Part shown: positions 48,928 to 58,436 of the stretch, piece by piece
Layout of the letters: the number at the start of each line of letters is the position of its first letter
Position numbering within the stretch: the first letter of the stretch is position 1
DNA from: Herbidospora cretacea
Lineage (GTDB): Bacteria; Actinomycetota; Actinomycetes; Streptosporangiales; Streptosporangiaceae
Assembly: GCF_001570605.1 (NCBI RefSeq)
Contig: NZ_BBXG01000002.1
Coordinates: forward strand, 156,549-220,548
Direction: 5' to 3'
Length of the DNA stretch: 64,000 nucleotides
The notes under the pieces: generated by a model
The model's database searches: none
What the model was told of the DNA's origin: nothing
The model's input: the letters and a program-made list of their open reading frames with translations, nothing else
Position numbers and translations under genes: made by a program

Positions 48928-49878
48928 TCACCCTCGCCGCGCCGCGTTCTCCAGCAGCCCCCGGCACAACGCCCCCAGATCCCGCCCGGCAGCCTCAGCC
49001 GCCATCGGCAGCAGCGACGTCTCAGTCATCCCCGGCGCCACGTTCACCTCGAGGAACCACGGCTTGCCGTCGCCGTCGACGATGAGGTCGGTCCGGGACA
49101 CGTCCCGCAGCCCCAGCGCCGAATGCGCCGCCACCGCCATCGCCTCGCAGGCGGCCATCGCCTCGTCCCCCAGCCGGGCGGGCGCGAAGAACTCGGTCCG
49201 GCCGGCGGTGTAGCGGGCCGCGTAATCGTAGGCACCGCCGTCGGGCACGATCTCCACGGGAGGCAGCGCCACCGGCCCGTCGCCCAGGTCGACCACGGAC
49301 ACCGCCACCTCCACGCCTTCGATGTAGGTCTCGATGAGCGCGGTGTCCCCGTACGCGAAACAGCCCACCATCGCGGCCGGCAGCTCCTCGGCCGACCGCA
49401 CGATGGACGCGCCCAGCGCGGACCCACCCCGGGAAGGCTTCACGAAGAGCGGCAGCCCCAGGGAGTCGACGATCCGCGAAAGGACCGCCGAGGCCCCCAG
49501 GTCGTGGAAGGTCTCCTTGGGCAGCGCCACGGAGTCAGGGGTGTTCAGTCCCCACGACCGCACCACGGCCTTCGCCGTCGGCTTGTCGAAGGCCACCCGG
49601 CACGCGTCAGGCGCGGCCCCCACATAGGGCACACCGAGGAGCTCAAGCACGGAGCGGATCGCGCCGTCCTCCCCGGCCCCGCCGTGCAGGGTCACGAAGA
49701 CCACCGTCGGACGGTCGGACAGGACGGTCGGAACCAGGGTGGAGTCGGTGTCGCGGGTCTCCACGTCGACGCCCTGGGCGCGCAGGACCTCGGCCACCCG
49801 GCGGCCGGACCGGATGGAGACCTCCCGCTCGTAGGACAGTCCCCCTGCCAGTACGAGCACGTGTCCGAGATCGCTCAT
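48928..49878 (-). CDS. ddl: D-alanine-D-alanine ligase family protein
   Basis: A 316-residue ATP-grasp ligase that joins two D-Ala for peptidoglycan. Visible features: VLAGGLSYEREVSIRSGRRV at the N-terminus, LHGGAGEDGAIRSVLELLGV, VKPSRGGSALGASIV (ATP grasp), and the metal/ATP end FLEVNVAPGMTETSLLPMA. It differs somewhat from standard Ddl and could be a related ligase. It follows the aminotransferase on the same strand, separated by a terminator. Confidence 0.83.
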   Translation of the reverse strand: MSDLGHVLVLAGGLSYEREVSIRSGRRVAEVLRAQGVDVETRDTDSTLVPTVLSDRPTVVFVTLHGGAGEDGAIRSVLELLGVPYVGAAPDACRVAFDKPTAKAVVRSWGLNTPDSVALPKETFHDLGASAVLSRIVDSLGLPLFVKPSRGGSALGASIVRSAEELPAAMVGCFAYGDTALIETYIEGVEVAVSVVDLGDGPVALPPVEIVPDGGAYDYAARYTAGRTEFFAPARLGDEAMAACEAMAVAAHSALGLRDVSRTDLIVDGDGKPWFLEVNVAPGMTETSLLPMAAEAAGRDLGALCRGLLENAARRG

Positions 49879-49899
49879 AGCCCGGCCTTTCTCCGATTC

Positions 49900-49933
49900 C
49901 TGTACGGCTAGCCCGAACAGGCTAGCCGTACAG
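49900..49933 (-). terminator. Terminator after the aminotransferase
   Basis: CTGTACGGCTAGCC / GGCTAGCCGTACAG, a perfect 14-bp stem with a 6-base loop, directly after the aminotransferase stop. Confidence 0.78.
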
Positions 49934-49937
49934 AGGA

Positions 49938-51263
49938 TCAGGCGAGGTCCGGACCGGGTGTGTCCACGCCCGAGTGGCCCTCACGGGAGCGGGTGCCGAA
50001 CATCTCGACGGTCCGGAGCTCCTCCTCGATGACGCCCGACAGACGGCGGACGCCTTCGCGGATGCGGTCGGGCTGCGGATAGCAGTAGGACAGCCGCATG
50101 TGGCGGGAGCCGGAGCCGTCGGCGTAGAAGCCCGTGCCGGGGACGAACGCCACGCGCTTGTCCACAGCCTGGGGAAGCATCGCCTTGGAGTTGAGGCCCT
50201 CGGGGAGGGTCATCCACACGAAGAATCCACCGGCCGGTTTGGTCCAGGTGCAGCCTTCGGGCATCTGCGTCTCCAGCGCGCCGAGCAGGGCGTCGCGCCG
50301 TTCCCGGTAGAGCTCGCGGAAGGTCTTGATCTGCTCCCGCCACGGCTGCGTCGCCAGGTACTGCCCGACGGCGAGCTGGGTGAAGGTCGAGTGGGACAGC
50401 ACGGCCGACTCCATGGCCAGCACGAGCTTCTGCCGGATGGCGTGAGGGGCCAGCGCCCAGCCGACCCGGAAGCCGGGAGCGAGGGTCTTGGAGAACGATC
50501 CCAGGTAGACGACCCCGTCGGGGTCGTCGGCGCGCAGCGCCCGGAGCGGCTCGCCGTCGAAGCCGAGCAGACCGTAGGGGTTGTCCTCCACGACGAGGAT
50601 GCCGGCCCGCTGGCAGATCTCCAGGACCTGCCGCCGCCGGACCAGGTTCAGGGTGACCCCGGCCGGGTTCTGGAAGGTCGGGATCGTATAGAGGAACTTG
50701 ATGCGCTGGCCGGAGGCCTGCAGAGCGTAGATCGTCTGGGCCAGGGACTCGGGGACGAGGCCCTGGTCGTCCATGGCGATGTGGACGACCTTGGCCTGGT
50801 AGGCCGAGAACGTGCCGAGCGCGCCGACGTAAGAGGGACCCTCGGCGAGCACGATGTCGCCGGGGTCGACGAAGATGCGGGTGATCAGATCGAGCGCCTG
50901 CTGCGAGCCCACCGTGACGACCACGTCGTCGGCGCCCGCGTCGATGCCCTCCATGCGCATGACCTCGCAGATCTGCTCACGCAGTGCGGGGTCACCCTGG
51001 CCCGAGCCGTATTGCAGGGCTTCGGGGCCGCGGCGGTTCACGAGGTCGGCGACGAGTTCGCCGACCACATCCAGGGGGAGCGCCGTGACGTAGGGCATGC
51101 CGCCGGCCAGCGAGACCACTTCGGGACGCGAGGCGACGGCGAACAGAGCTCGGATCTCGGAGGCGACCATCCCGGTAGCTCGTGCGGCGTACCGATCGAC
51201 GTAGGCATCGATGCGTGACCCGTGGGTCGCGGGTGTCCGACCGTGATCCGTCTCATTCGTCAC
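49938..51263 (-). CDS. PLP-dependent aminotransferase (2-aminoadipate transaminase-like)
   Basis: A 441-residue class I/II aminotransferase, like the C-terminal part of MocR proteins but without the DNA-binding domain. Motifs: VVSLAGGMPYVTALPLDVVG, LQYGSGQGDPALREQICEVM, YTIPTFQNPAGVTLNLVRR, and the PLP Lys in YLGSFSKTLAPGFRVGWA. The GTG (VTNETDHG) six bases after a GGAGG is the best start; an ATG lies six codons upstream. The natural amino acid substrate is not certain. Confidence 0.9.
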   Translation of the reverse strand: MTNETDHGRTPATHGSRIDAYVDRYAARATGMVASEIRALFAVASRPEVVSLAGGMPYVTALPLDVVGELVADLVNRRGPEALQYGSGQGDPALREQICEVMRMEGIDAGADDVVVTVGSQQALDLITRIFVDPGDIVLAEGPSYVGALGTFSAYQAKVVHIAMDDQGLVPESLAQTIYALQASGQRIKFLYTIPTFQNPAGVTLNLVRRRQVLEICQRAGILVVEDNPYGLLGFDGEPLRALRADDPDGVVYLGSFSKTLAPGFRVGWALAPHAIRQKLVLAMESAVLSHSTFTQLAVGQYLATQPWREQIKTFRELYRERRDALLGALETQMPEGCTWTKPAGGFFVWMTLPEGLNSKAMLPQAVDKRVAFVPGTGFYADGSGSRHMRLSYCYPQPDRIREGVRRLSGVIEEELRTVEMFGTRSREGHSGVDTPGPDLA

Positions 51264-51443
51264 GGTCCACCTCCGTTTCATAGGCGTTAATTAGAGGGTA
51301 AGGCAGGCGACTGAACAGTCCGCAATCGGTATCAGCATGAGAGAAGGGCCCCTGGGTGCGCGCCGAATTCCTGTTCGGACTGGGGGTACCGGCTACTATT
51401 CCAGCAAAACTGCCGGGACCAATGCCGGGAATAGGGGCGTCAC

Positions 51444-52064
51444 GTGTCGCGTCGGCTGGCCAGCATCACGCTTGACAATCTTGATGACCTGCCGCGCAGG
51501 TGTCGTAATTGCGTGTTCTGGGAGCTTGACCCCATGGGGGGTGAGCGGGCCGCCCAGGCCGGGGATCCCGGCCTGGAGAAGGAGGCCTGGGTCTCCGCCA
51601 CGCTGCTGGAATGGGGTTCCTGCGGCAAGATCGCGTATGTCGACGGGGTGGCCGCGGGTTTCGTGCTCTACGCGCCGCCCCTTTACGTACCGAGATCAGT
51701 GGCTTTTCCCACGTCACCGGTGAGTTCCGACGCGGTGCTGCTGATGACGGCCCACATCATTCCGGAGTTCTCCGGCGGCGGGCTCGGGCGCATGCTCGTG
51801 CAGGGCGTGGCGAAAGACCTGACCCGGCGGGGTGTACGCGCCATCGAGGCGTTCGGCGACCTGAAATGGGAGCAGCCGGGTGCGTGTGTGACGCCGGCCG
51901 ACTATCTGCTGTCGGTGGGCTTCAAGACGGTCCGGCCGCACCTGCGCTTCCCCCGCCTGCGGCTGGAGCTCAAGACCGCCGTCTCGTGGCGTGAGGACGT
52001 CGAGGTGGCCCTGGAGCGGCTCCTCGGCTCCATGACGCCCGAACGAGCCCTCCGGCCCGTCTGA
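51444..52064 (+). CDS. GNAT family N-acetyltransferase
   Basis: A 206-residue protein. The N-terminal CRNCVFWELDP motif is typical of an actinobacterial family found between the trx and par genes. The acetyl-CoA-binding turn is EFSGGGLGRMLVQGVAKDL (near residue 115). The substrate is unknown. It is divergent from the aminotransferase and convergent with trxA. Confidence 0.85.
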   Translation: MSRRLASITLDNLDDLPRRCRNCVFWELDPMGGERAAQAGDPGLEKEAWVSATLLEWGSCGKIAYVDGVAAGFVLYAPPLYVPRSVAFPTSPVSSDAVLLMTAHIIPEFSGGGLGRMLVQGVAKDLTRRGVRAIEAFGDLKWEQPGACVTPADYLLSVGFKTVRPHLRFPRLRLELKTAVSWREDVEVALERLLGSMTPERALRPV

Positions 52065-52083
52065 AACGATCTGAGAGCCGCAG

Positions 52084-52107
52084 AGGCCCTCCCCGTGGGG
52101 AGGGCCT
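52084..52107. terminator. Terminator between GNAT and trxA
   Basis: AGGCCCTCCCC-GT-GGGGAGGGCCT followed by TTC; serves the two convergent genes. Confidence 0.85.
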
Positions 52108-52120
52108 TTCAAACCTCTGA

Positions 52121-52444
52121 TCAGACGATGCCGTCGAGCTCGCGGAGGAGCATCGCCTTGGGCTTGGCGCCGATGATCTGCTTGACGACCTCGCCGCCCT
52201 TGTAGACGTTCATCGTCGGGATCTGCAGAATGCCGTAGTCACGAGCGATGTCGGGGTTCTCGTCGATGTTGATCTTCACGACGGTCAGCTTGTCGGCGTG
52301 CTCGGTGGCGATCTCCTGGAGGATCGGCGCGACCTGGCGGCACGGCCCGCACCACTCGGCCCAGAAGTCGACGATGACGGGCTTGTCGCTCTGCAGGACC
52401 TCGGACGCGAAGTCCTGGGTGGTGACGTTCTTGACGGTGCCCAC
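52121..52444 (-). CDS. trxA: Thioredoxin
   Basis: A 107-residue thioredoxin with the active site FWAEWCGPCRQVAPIL (CGPC) and the cis-Pro segment GILQIPTMNVYKGG. It reduces protein disulfides using electrons from the adjacent thioredoxin reductase. Same order (trxB then trxA) downstream of sigM as in mycobacteria. Confidence 0.97.
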   Translation of the reverse strand: MGTVKNVTTQDFASEVLQSDKPVIVDFWAEWCGPCRQVAPILQEIATEHADKLTVVKINIDENPDIARDYGILQIPTMNVYKGGEVVKQIIGAKPKAMLLRELDGIV

Positions 52445-52473
52445 GATGGCTCTCCTTGAAAAATGGGTTGGGA

Positions 52474-53403
52474 CTATTCCTGATCGGTGAGCCAGCGCTC
52501 CGCGTCGAGCGAGGCGGCGCAGCCCGTTCCCGCCGCGGTGATGGCCTGGCGGTAGGTGTGGTCGACGAGGTCGCCACAGGCGAACACGCCGGGGATGTTG
52601 GTCTTGGTGGTGGGCGCCTCGACCTTGACGTAGCCCTCGTCGTCGAGGTCGATCTGGCCCTTGACCAGCGTGCTGCGCGGGTCGTGGCCGATCGCCAGGA
52701 ACAGGCCGGTGGCGTCGACGGTCGACTCCTCGCCGGTCTTGAGGTTGCGGACCCGCACGCCCGAGACCTTGGCGTCGCCCAGGACGTCGACGACCTCGCT
52801 GTCCCAGAGGAAGCGGATCTTCTCGTTGTTGAACGCCCGCTCCTGCATGATCTTGCTGGCGCGCAGCTCGTCGCGGCGGTGCACGACGGTGACCGTCCGG
52901 GCGAACCGGGTCAGGAAGGTGGCCTCCTCCATGGCGGTGTCGCCGCCGCCGACGACCACGATGTCCTGGTCGCGGAAGAAGAAGCCGTCACAGGTGGCAC
53001 ACCAGGAGACGCCCTTGCCGGACAGCCGCTTCTCGTTGGTCAGGCCGAGCTCGCGGTAGCCGGAGCCGGTCGCCAGGATGACGGACTTGGCGTAGTAGGT
53101 GTCGGTGTACGTCTTGACGACCTTCGGGTTGGCGTTCAGGTCGACCTCGACGACGTCGTCGGCGACCAGTTCGGCGCCGAACCGCTCGGCCTGCTTGCGC
53201 AGGTTGTCCATGAGGTCGGGGCCCATGATGCCGTCGGGGAACCCGGGGAAGTTCTCCACGTCGGTGGTGTTCATGAGGGCGCCGCCGGCGGTCACCGAGC
53301 CCTCGAAGACCAGCGGACGCAGGTCGGCTCGGGCGGAATAGACGGCCGCCGTGTAGCCGGCGGGGCCCGACCCGATGATGATCACGTTACGGACGTCGCT
53401 CAA
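52474..53403 (-). CDS. trxB: Thioredoxin reductase
   Basis: A 309-residue flavoprotein. FAD-binding [20 protein letters not shown], redox-active Cys pair in [18 protein letters not shown] motif [15 protein letters not shown], and the C-terminal [20 protein letters not shown]. It lies 29 bases before trxA. Confidence 0.97.
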   Translation of the reverse strand: MSDVRNVIIIGSGPAGYTAAVYSARADLRPLVFEGSVTAGGALMNTTDVENFPGFPDGIMGPDLMDNLRKQAERFGAELVADDVVEVDLNANPKVVKTYTDTYYAKSVILATGSGYRELGLTNEKRLSGKGVSWCATCDGFFFRDQDIVVVGGGDTAMEEATFLTRFARTVTVVHRRDELRASKIMQERAFNNEKIRFLWDSEVVDVLGDAKVSGVRVRNLKTGEESTVDATGLFLAIGHDPRSTLVKGQIDLDDEGYVKVEAPTTKTNIPGVFACGDLVDHTYRQAITAAGTGCAASLDAERWLTDQE

Positions 53404-53477
53404 CGCTCTGCCTTTCCTTCATGTCTGCACGGGCGTCAACAGATCCTAGGCGTCGGCGATTCCCGCCACACATGACG

Positions 53478-53505
53478 AAGGCCCCGCGGTATTCCGCGAG
53501 GCCTT
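53478..53505. terminator. Hairpin between trxB and the anti-sigma gene
   Basis: AAGGCCCCGCGG-N4-CCGCGAGGCCTT, a 12-bp stem with one mismatch, 15 bases past the anti-sigma stop. Confidence 0.65.
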
Positions 53506-53519
53506 TGATCAGCGCGAAC

Positions 53520-54371
53520 TCAGTTCCAGGTCGCGAGGCCCTCGGGCCTCAGATTGTGGCAGTTGGAGCCGACGACGACGACGCGGACCGCGTTGATCGT
53601 CTTGTCCTCCCAGAAGGCCATGATCGTGGCGTCCTGCCCGTTGTAGAAGGCGCGGTCGACCGCTATCGGCTGGCGGTCGAGCTCGTTGGCCTTGCGGGCC
53701 ACGCACTTGTCGGTCTGCTCGTCGCTGTTGCTGCCGGTGCCGGGCTCGGGACCGAAGTAGCCGAGCAGGGGGCCGTTCAGCTCGCGCGAGGTGTAGTTGT
53801 GGCCGCTGGCCCGGACCGCCCAGGCGGCCTCGGCGGTCTTCAGCGGCGACTTCTCCGGGGAGACGGCGGGTCCGGCGACTTGGCCGCCGGTGACGCCCTC
53901 ACCCGGGCCGGAGGCCACGAGCTGCGTGGCGAGCCCGACCCCGCCGAACACCACGGCGGCCGCGGCGGCTGCCGTGATCGGCATCGCCCAGGCGCGTCGG
54001 GATCTCTTCCGCCTGGCGGCCAGAGGCACCACCTCGGGCAGGACCTGAGGCTCCGGCTCGGAGACCGGCTTCTCCTCCCAGGGCGAGTCCTTCATGATCT
54101 CGTCCCAGTCGGGCTCCTCGACGAGGCGGAGGCCACCCCGCTGCGCCTCTGCCTCCAGGGCCCGGTCGATCCTCATCGCGACGCCCAGCGGCATCGCGGT
54201 CACCGGGACCGCGGAGAGAAGTTCACGAACCGCGGCCAGACCGGCGAGGCTCTCCCCGCAGGCGTCGCAGATCGCGAGATGCGACCGGACTTCCAGGGCC
54301 GTCGCGTCGTCGAGGAGTCCCTCGGCGAGCTCGGCCAGGATCTCCAGGTCGTAGTGCGTGTCACCCGTCAC
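53520..54371 (-). CDS. Anti-sigma factor with zinc finger (SigM partner)
   Basis: A 283-residue membrane anti-sigma factor. The N-terminal zinc-binding anti-sigma domain carries H31-x3-C35-x2-C38 (HLAICDAC); one membrane helix follows (residues about 130-150), then an extracytoplasmic domain with Cys (TDKCVARK, SNCHNL). It would hold the neighbouring ECF sigma factor inactive until a signal. The GTG start (VTGDTHYD) follows AAGGGAG and overlaps the sigma gene by 11 bp. It is larger than the mycobacterial RsmA. Confidence 0.88.
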   Translation of the reverse strand: MTGDTHYDLEILAELAEGLLDDATALEVRSHLAICDACGESLAGLAAVRELLSAVPVTAMPLGVAMRIDRALEAEAQRGGLRLVEEPDWDEIMKDSPWEEKPVSEPEPQVLPEVVPLAARRKRSRRAWAMPITAAAAAAVVFGGVGLATQLVASGPGEGVTGGQVAGPAVSPEKSPLKTAEAAWAVRASGHNYTSRELNGPLLGYFGPEPGTGSNSDEQTDKCVARKANELDRQPIAVDRAFYNGQDATIMAFWEDKTINAVRVVVVGSNCHNLRPEGLATWN

Positions 54372-55005
54372 GAAGTTCTGCTCCCTTCGGGGATGAGACG
54401 CGAGTGAGGTCTGATCGGTTCCGCAGATGCGAAAGAATTGGGGCAAGTTTCGCGCGCCCCCGCGCACATCGACTCTTCACCGTTCCGGCTGGAACGTCCA
54501 GCACGGCCGCGGCGTCCTCGACCGAGTAGCCCATCATGTCGACCAGCACCAGCGCGGCCCGCTGATCGGCCGGCAGCAGCTTGAGCGCGGCCGTGACCTC
54601 GAGAGACACCTCACGCTCGGCCGTCTGGTCGGGCAGCGGCATGTCGCGTTCGGCGGCCTCGATGAGCTCGTCGTCGGCCACCGGGCGGACCGATTTCCGG
54701 CGCATACGGTCAAGGCAGGCGTTGACCACGATGCGGTGGAGCCAGGTCGTGACGGCGGCGTCGCCCCGGAAGCTCTCGGCCTTCCGGTAGGCGGAGACGA
54801 ACGCGTCCTGGACCGCGTCGGCGGCCTCGTCGGGGTCGCCCAGCGTCCGCAGGGCGACGGCCCACATGCGGTCGCGGTGGCGCTTGACGATCTCGCTGAA
54901 GGCCGTGGTGTCGCCACCGATGTGACGGGTCAGCAGATCGGCATCACTCAGCGCCGGCTGACCCGATGGATCGGCCGGTTGGGGGAAGTCTGGCGGCGAG
55001 GTCAC
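54361..55005 (-). CDS. sigM: ECF RNA polymerase sigma factor SigM-like
   Basis: A 214-residue ECF sigma factor. Region 2: FSEIVKRHRDRMWAVALRTL and GDPDEAADAVQDAFVSAYRK, then TWLHRIVVNACLDRMRR. Region 4: ALKLLPADQRAALVLVDMMG and YSVEDAAAVLDVPAGTVKSR, then CARGRAKL. Its place between murJ-pseudokinase and trxB matches sigM of mycobacteria, which responds to envelope or redox stress. The name comes from gene order. Confidence 0.9.
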   Translation of the reverse strand: MTSPPDFPQPADPSGQPALSDADLLTRHIGGDTTAFSEIVKRHRDRMWAVALRTLGDPDEAADAVQDAFVSAYRKAESFRGDAAVTTWLHRIVVNACLDRMRRKSVRPVADDELIEAAERDMPLPDQTAEREVSLEVTAALKLLPADQRAALVLVDMMGYSVEDAAAVLDVPAGTVKSRCARGRAKLAPILSHLRNRSDLTRVSSPKGAELRDG

Positions 55006-55101
55006 TGGTCTGCCGATCCCGAGGGGTTCACGTGCACGATGGTGCCACCATACTTCCCTCTGGGATTGGCAAAGCGCGTAAAACAGATCAAACCGGCCTG
55101 G

Positions 55102-56598
55102 TCATCCCTTGGCCGCCATCAACTTGACGTCGCGGATCATGGTCCGGTAGCCCTGCCCGTGGGGCGGGAGCTCGGTGAACCACACGAGCAGATAGCGGGT
55201 CGCCGACGAGCCGTTGAGGTCGAAGGTGACCTTGCCGGTGACGTCCTTCCGGGTCAGGAAGGTCTTCAGGCTGCCGGGCTCGGGTGAGGTGCCGGTGCGC
55301 AGCTCGACCGTGCCGCCCGACTCGCCGAAGTCGATGACCGCCTGGGTCAGCCGGGTCTCCTTGCCCAGGTCGAGCAGCAGGCCGACGCCCTCTTTGAGGC
55401 GGCCGAAGTCGGGGCCGCCGTAGGTCTCGGTGTGCCAGTCGGTGGTGGCGGAGCCGTCGATGGCCAGGGCGGCCAGTTCGTTGCGCTCCTCGCCGTCGCC
55501 TAGCGGGTCGAACCCGATCGCGCCGGCGATCTTCACCTCGGTGGGCTTGCCGGCGGCCTGGCCCTCCTCGGCGGGGGTGCTCGGGGAGGCGCTCGGGACG
55601 GCGGGCTCGGTGCCGAGGCTCTTGCCGAGCGTCCAGGCGCCGACGCCGACCACGACCATGGCCAGCAGCACCACCACGGTCAGCACGAACCGCGACAGCA
55701 TGGGGGAGCGGCGCGGGGGCGGCGGGCGGTGGATGATCGGCGGCATGGCCGACCGGCTGCCCATCGTGTCGACCGGCTCGGAGCGCAGCTCGACCGCCGG
55801 GGGGACGGTCGAGACGGAGGCGGGCGCCGGGCGGGGCACCGACGACAGGGCCTCGGCGATCTCCTCGGGGGTGTCCATCGGCTCGGCGCCCCGGCGCAGG
55901 CCGAGGATGCGCGAGGCGATCGTGTCGAGGTAGCCGGGCACGCCCGCCGTGACCTGGCGCGGGGTGCAGTAGTGGTCGTCGTCGCGCGGGGCCTCGGGCA
56001 GGCCGCACTCGTCGTCGGGCGAGGGCCAGTGGCCGGTGAGGGCGGCGTAGAGGAGCCGGCCGAGACCCTGGGCGTCGGCGTGGGCGAGTTCCTGCTCCGA
56101 CAGGCCGTCGGCGGCGTCGAGGATCGCGGCGTCGACGCCGACCCCGAGCAGCTTCACGGTGTTCCCGGAGGTCCACATCAGCCGGTTGGGCGTGAGGTTC
56201 AAGTGGGCCAGGCCGTGGGCGTGGGCGTGGGCCATCGCCTCGGCGGCCTCGGCGACCAGGGCGGCCCCGCGCTCGGCCTCCAGGGGACCGGCCGACAGCA
56301 GGTCGAGCAGCGTCTCGCCGGAGACCCACTCGCTGACGACGTAGGCGACGCCGTCCTCGTCGGCGGCGTCGAAGACCTGGGTGAGCCGGGGGTCGGTGAG
56401 CCGGGAGGCCGCCCGCGCGGCGATCACGACCTCATGCTGACGTTCGAAATCAGGGGAGAAGGTGTGGACGGCCACCGGCCGCGCCAGCACCTCGTCGATG
56501 GCCTTCCACAGGGTGGCGCCGGCCGACTCGTTCACCCGGTCTTCCAGCCGGAATCGATCAGCGAGACGGGTTCCGGGTTCGACAGTGGACATGCTCAC
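55102..56598 (-). CDS. Membrane pseudokinase (MurJ-associated)
   Basis: A 498-residue protein. Residues about 1-265 have a protein-kinase fold but lost the catalytic residues: no VAxK Lys (RPVAVHTFSPD), HRD is replaced by HLNLTPNRL, and DFG by LLGVGVDA. A membrane helix (VLTVVVLLAMVVVGVGAWTL, near 305-325) leads to an extracellular discoidin/F5-8-like domain (ADLKLMAAKG end). In Mycobacterium tuberculosis this pseudokinase and outer domain are fused to MviN/MurJ; here they form a separate gene after murJ. The fused form binds FhaA when phosphorylated. Confidence 0.85.
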   Translation of the reverse strand: MSMSTVEPGTRLADRFRLEDRVNESAGATLWKAIDEVLARPVAVHTFSPDFERQHEVVIAARAASRLTDPRLTQVFDAADEDGVAYVVSEWVSGETLLDLLSAGPLEAERGAALVAEAAEAMAHAHAHGLAHLNLTPNRLMWTSGNTVKLLGVGVDAAILDAADGLSEQELAHADAQGLGRLLYAALTGHWPSPDDECGLPEAPRDDDHYCTPRQVTAGVPGYLDTIASRILGLRRGAEPMDTPEEIAEALSSVPRPAPASVSTVPPAVELRSEPVDTMGSRSAMPPIIHRPPPPRRSPMLSRFVLTVVVLLAMVVVGVGAWTLGKSLGTEPAVPSASPSTPAEEGQAAGKPTEVKIAGAIGFDPLGDGEERNELAALAIDGSATTDWHTETYGGPDFGRLKEGVGLLLDLGKETRLTQAVIDFGESGGTVELRTGTSPEPGSLKTFLTRKDVTGKVTFDLNGSSATRYLLVWFTELPPHGQGYRTMIRDVKLMAAKG

Positions 56599-56780
56599 GC
56601 CGCCGCTCCCCAGAACGGCAGCCGACTCCGGGTGGATCCGCCCACACCTGCTCGCTTCCGCTCGACTCTGCCACTACCGCGTCCTCCGCGGCGCACCATG
56701 CTAGTGCCGCGCCGGTCTTGCCCGCCTTCCCCTTCGGAGTCGTATCAACCGGACCTTAAGCCCCGTTGGCACGGAAACCG

Positions 56781-58394
56781 TTAGCGTCCTACCCGTCTCG
56801 TCACCATTCCAATGATGGACCGCACTTCCTGGATGCCCAGCCGGTGCGCGAGAACGAGGTAGACGCCACCCGCGAGACCGCCGCCGACGACGAGCACGAC
56901 CAGCGAGCTGAGCACGGTCACCTCGGTGATCCGCACGCTCCCCCACAGCACCGCCAGCGCCACGAGGGCGGCCGGGATAGCCGCGAGGTACATGCGCATC
57001 AGCCCGGAGGCCACTGCCCGCCCGCCGAGTCCGCCGACCCGCCGCGACGCCAGCACCCACGTGAGGACGCACGCCAGAACGTACGTCACTGTGAACGAAC
57101 CCGCCAAACCCATGACAACAAGGTCTGGCGGGATAGTGAAGTACAAAGTTAGACCAATCGCAGCGTTGACCACCACGTTCGCACCGGCGATCACCGCCGG
57201 CGTGCGGGTGTCGCCGAAACTGTAGAAAACCCGCAGCAGCAACTGGAAGATCGAGAACGGCACCAGCGCCAGGCCGAACACCTGGAGCACGTTGCCGATG
57301 TAGATGGCCTGGTCGACCGAGACGGCCCCACGCCCGAAGATCAGCACGGTCACCGAGGGCCCGAGCACCATCAGCAGCAGCCCGGCGGGCACGATCAGGG
57401 CGCTGACCGTCCGGATCCCGCCCGCGAACTCCTGGCGGGCCGAGGCGAAGTCCTTGTCGTGGACGAAGCGGCTGAGCCGGGGGAGCAGCGCCGTGATGAC
57501 GGAGACCGCGATGATCCCGTACGGGAGCTGGAAGAGCTGGAAGGCGTAGGAGTAGGGCGTCAGGCCCCGGCCGTGCACGCCCTCCTCGGCGGCGGCGGCC
57601 CCCGCGCCGACGGCCAGGTTGGTGGTGATCACGAAGCCCACCTGGTTGATCACCGTGAAGGCCAGCGCCCCCGCGCCGAGCCGGGCCATCTCCCCCAGCC
57701 CCGCGTTGCGCAGGTCGAACCTAGGCCGGAACTTGACCCCGGCCCGCAGCAGCGAGACGACCAGCACGATCGCCTGGGCGACGATGCCCGCGGTGGTCCC
57801 CAGGCCGAGCAGCACCAGGTCGGCCTGGGTGACCCGGTCGATGTCGGAGGGGCCGTCGCTCAGCAGGTAGGCCGCCGCGACGCCGATGACCACGAGGTTG
57901 TTGAGCACCGGCGCCCACATCGGGGCGGCGAACCGGTCGCGGGCGTTCAGCACCGCCCCCGCGACGGCGCCGACGCCGAAGAAGGCGATCTGGGGAAGGA
58001 TGAACTGCGCCATCGTCACGGCCGCGTCGACGCCCTCGGGGGGGAGCTTGTCGGCGTACAGGAGCACGAGGGGTCTGGCCAGCACGACGGCGACGATCGC
58101 GACGGCGGTGAGGCCGAGCGCGGCGACGGTCAGGAGCCTCTGCTCGTAGGCGGCTCCCCCGTCGGGATCCTGTTTCTGCCGCTTGACGATCGACGGCACC
58201 ACGACGCTGCTCAGCACGCCGGTGATCAGCAGGTCGAGCAGCACGAAGGGGATCGTGTACGCCACGTTGTACGCGTCGCCCAGGATCGCCGTGCCGATGG
58301 CCGAGGCCAGGATGGCGGTCCGGAGGAACCCGGTCAGACGCGACACGAGCGTGCCCGCCGCCATAATCGCGCTCGCGCGCAACATCCGGCTCAT
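56781..58394 (-). CDS. murJ: Lipid II flippase MurJ
   Basis: A 537-residue polytopic membrane protein (about 14 helices) of the MVF/MurJ family, flipping lipid II across the membrane for peptidoglycan synthesis. The N-terminus GTLVSRLTGFLRTAILASAI is diagnostic, as are FVLLDLLITGVLSSVVVPSI and QFILPQIAFFGVGAVAGAVL. It lacks the C-terminal pseudokinase found in the mycobacterial protein. Confidence 0.94.
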   Translation of the reverse strand: MSRMLRASAIMAAGTLVSRLTGFLRTAILASAIGTAILGDAYNVAYTIPFVLLDLLITGVLSSVVVPSIVKRQKQDPDGGAAYEQRLLTVAALGLTAVAIVAVVLARPLVLLYADKLPPEGVDAAVTMAQFILPQIAFFGVGAVAGAVLNARDRFAAPMWAPVLNNLVVIGVAAAYLLSDGPSDIDRVTQADLVLLGLGTTAGIVAQAIVLVVSLLRAGVKFRPRFDLRNAGLGEMARLGAGALAFTVINQVGFVITTNLAVGAGAAAAEEGVHGRGLTPYSYAFQLFQLPYGIIAVSVITALLPRLSRFVHDKDFASARQEFAGGIRTVSALIVPAGLLLMVLGPSVTVLIFGRGAVSVDQAIYIGNVLQVFGLALVPFSIFQLLLRVFYSFGDTRTPAVIAGANVVVNAAIGLTLYFTIPPDLVVMGLAGSFTVTYVLACVLTWVLASRRVGGLGGRAVASGLMRMYLAAIPAALVALAVLWGSVRITEVTVLSSLVVLVVGGGLAGGVYLVLAHRLGIQEVRSIIGMVTRRVGR

Positions 58395-58436
58395 CGATCG
58401 ACTCCTTGATCCACCCGGGCAACGGCGAGACGAAGG

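Noticed and set aside
55028-55040. TTCACGTGCAC as a sixth parS
   Set aside because: Only the central hexamer-like part matches; the outer bases differ on both sides.
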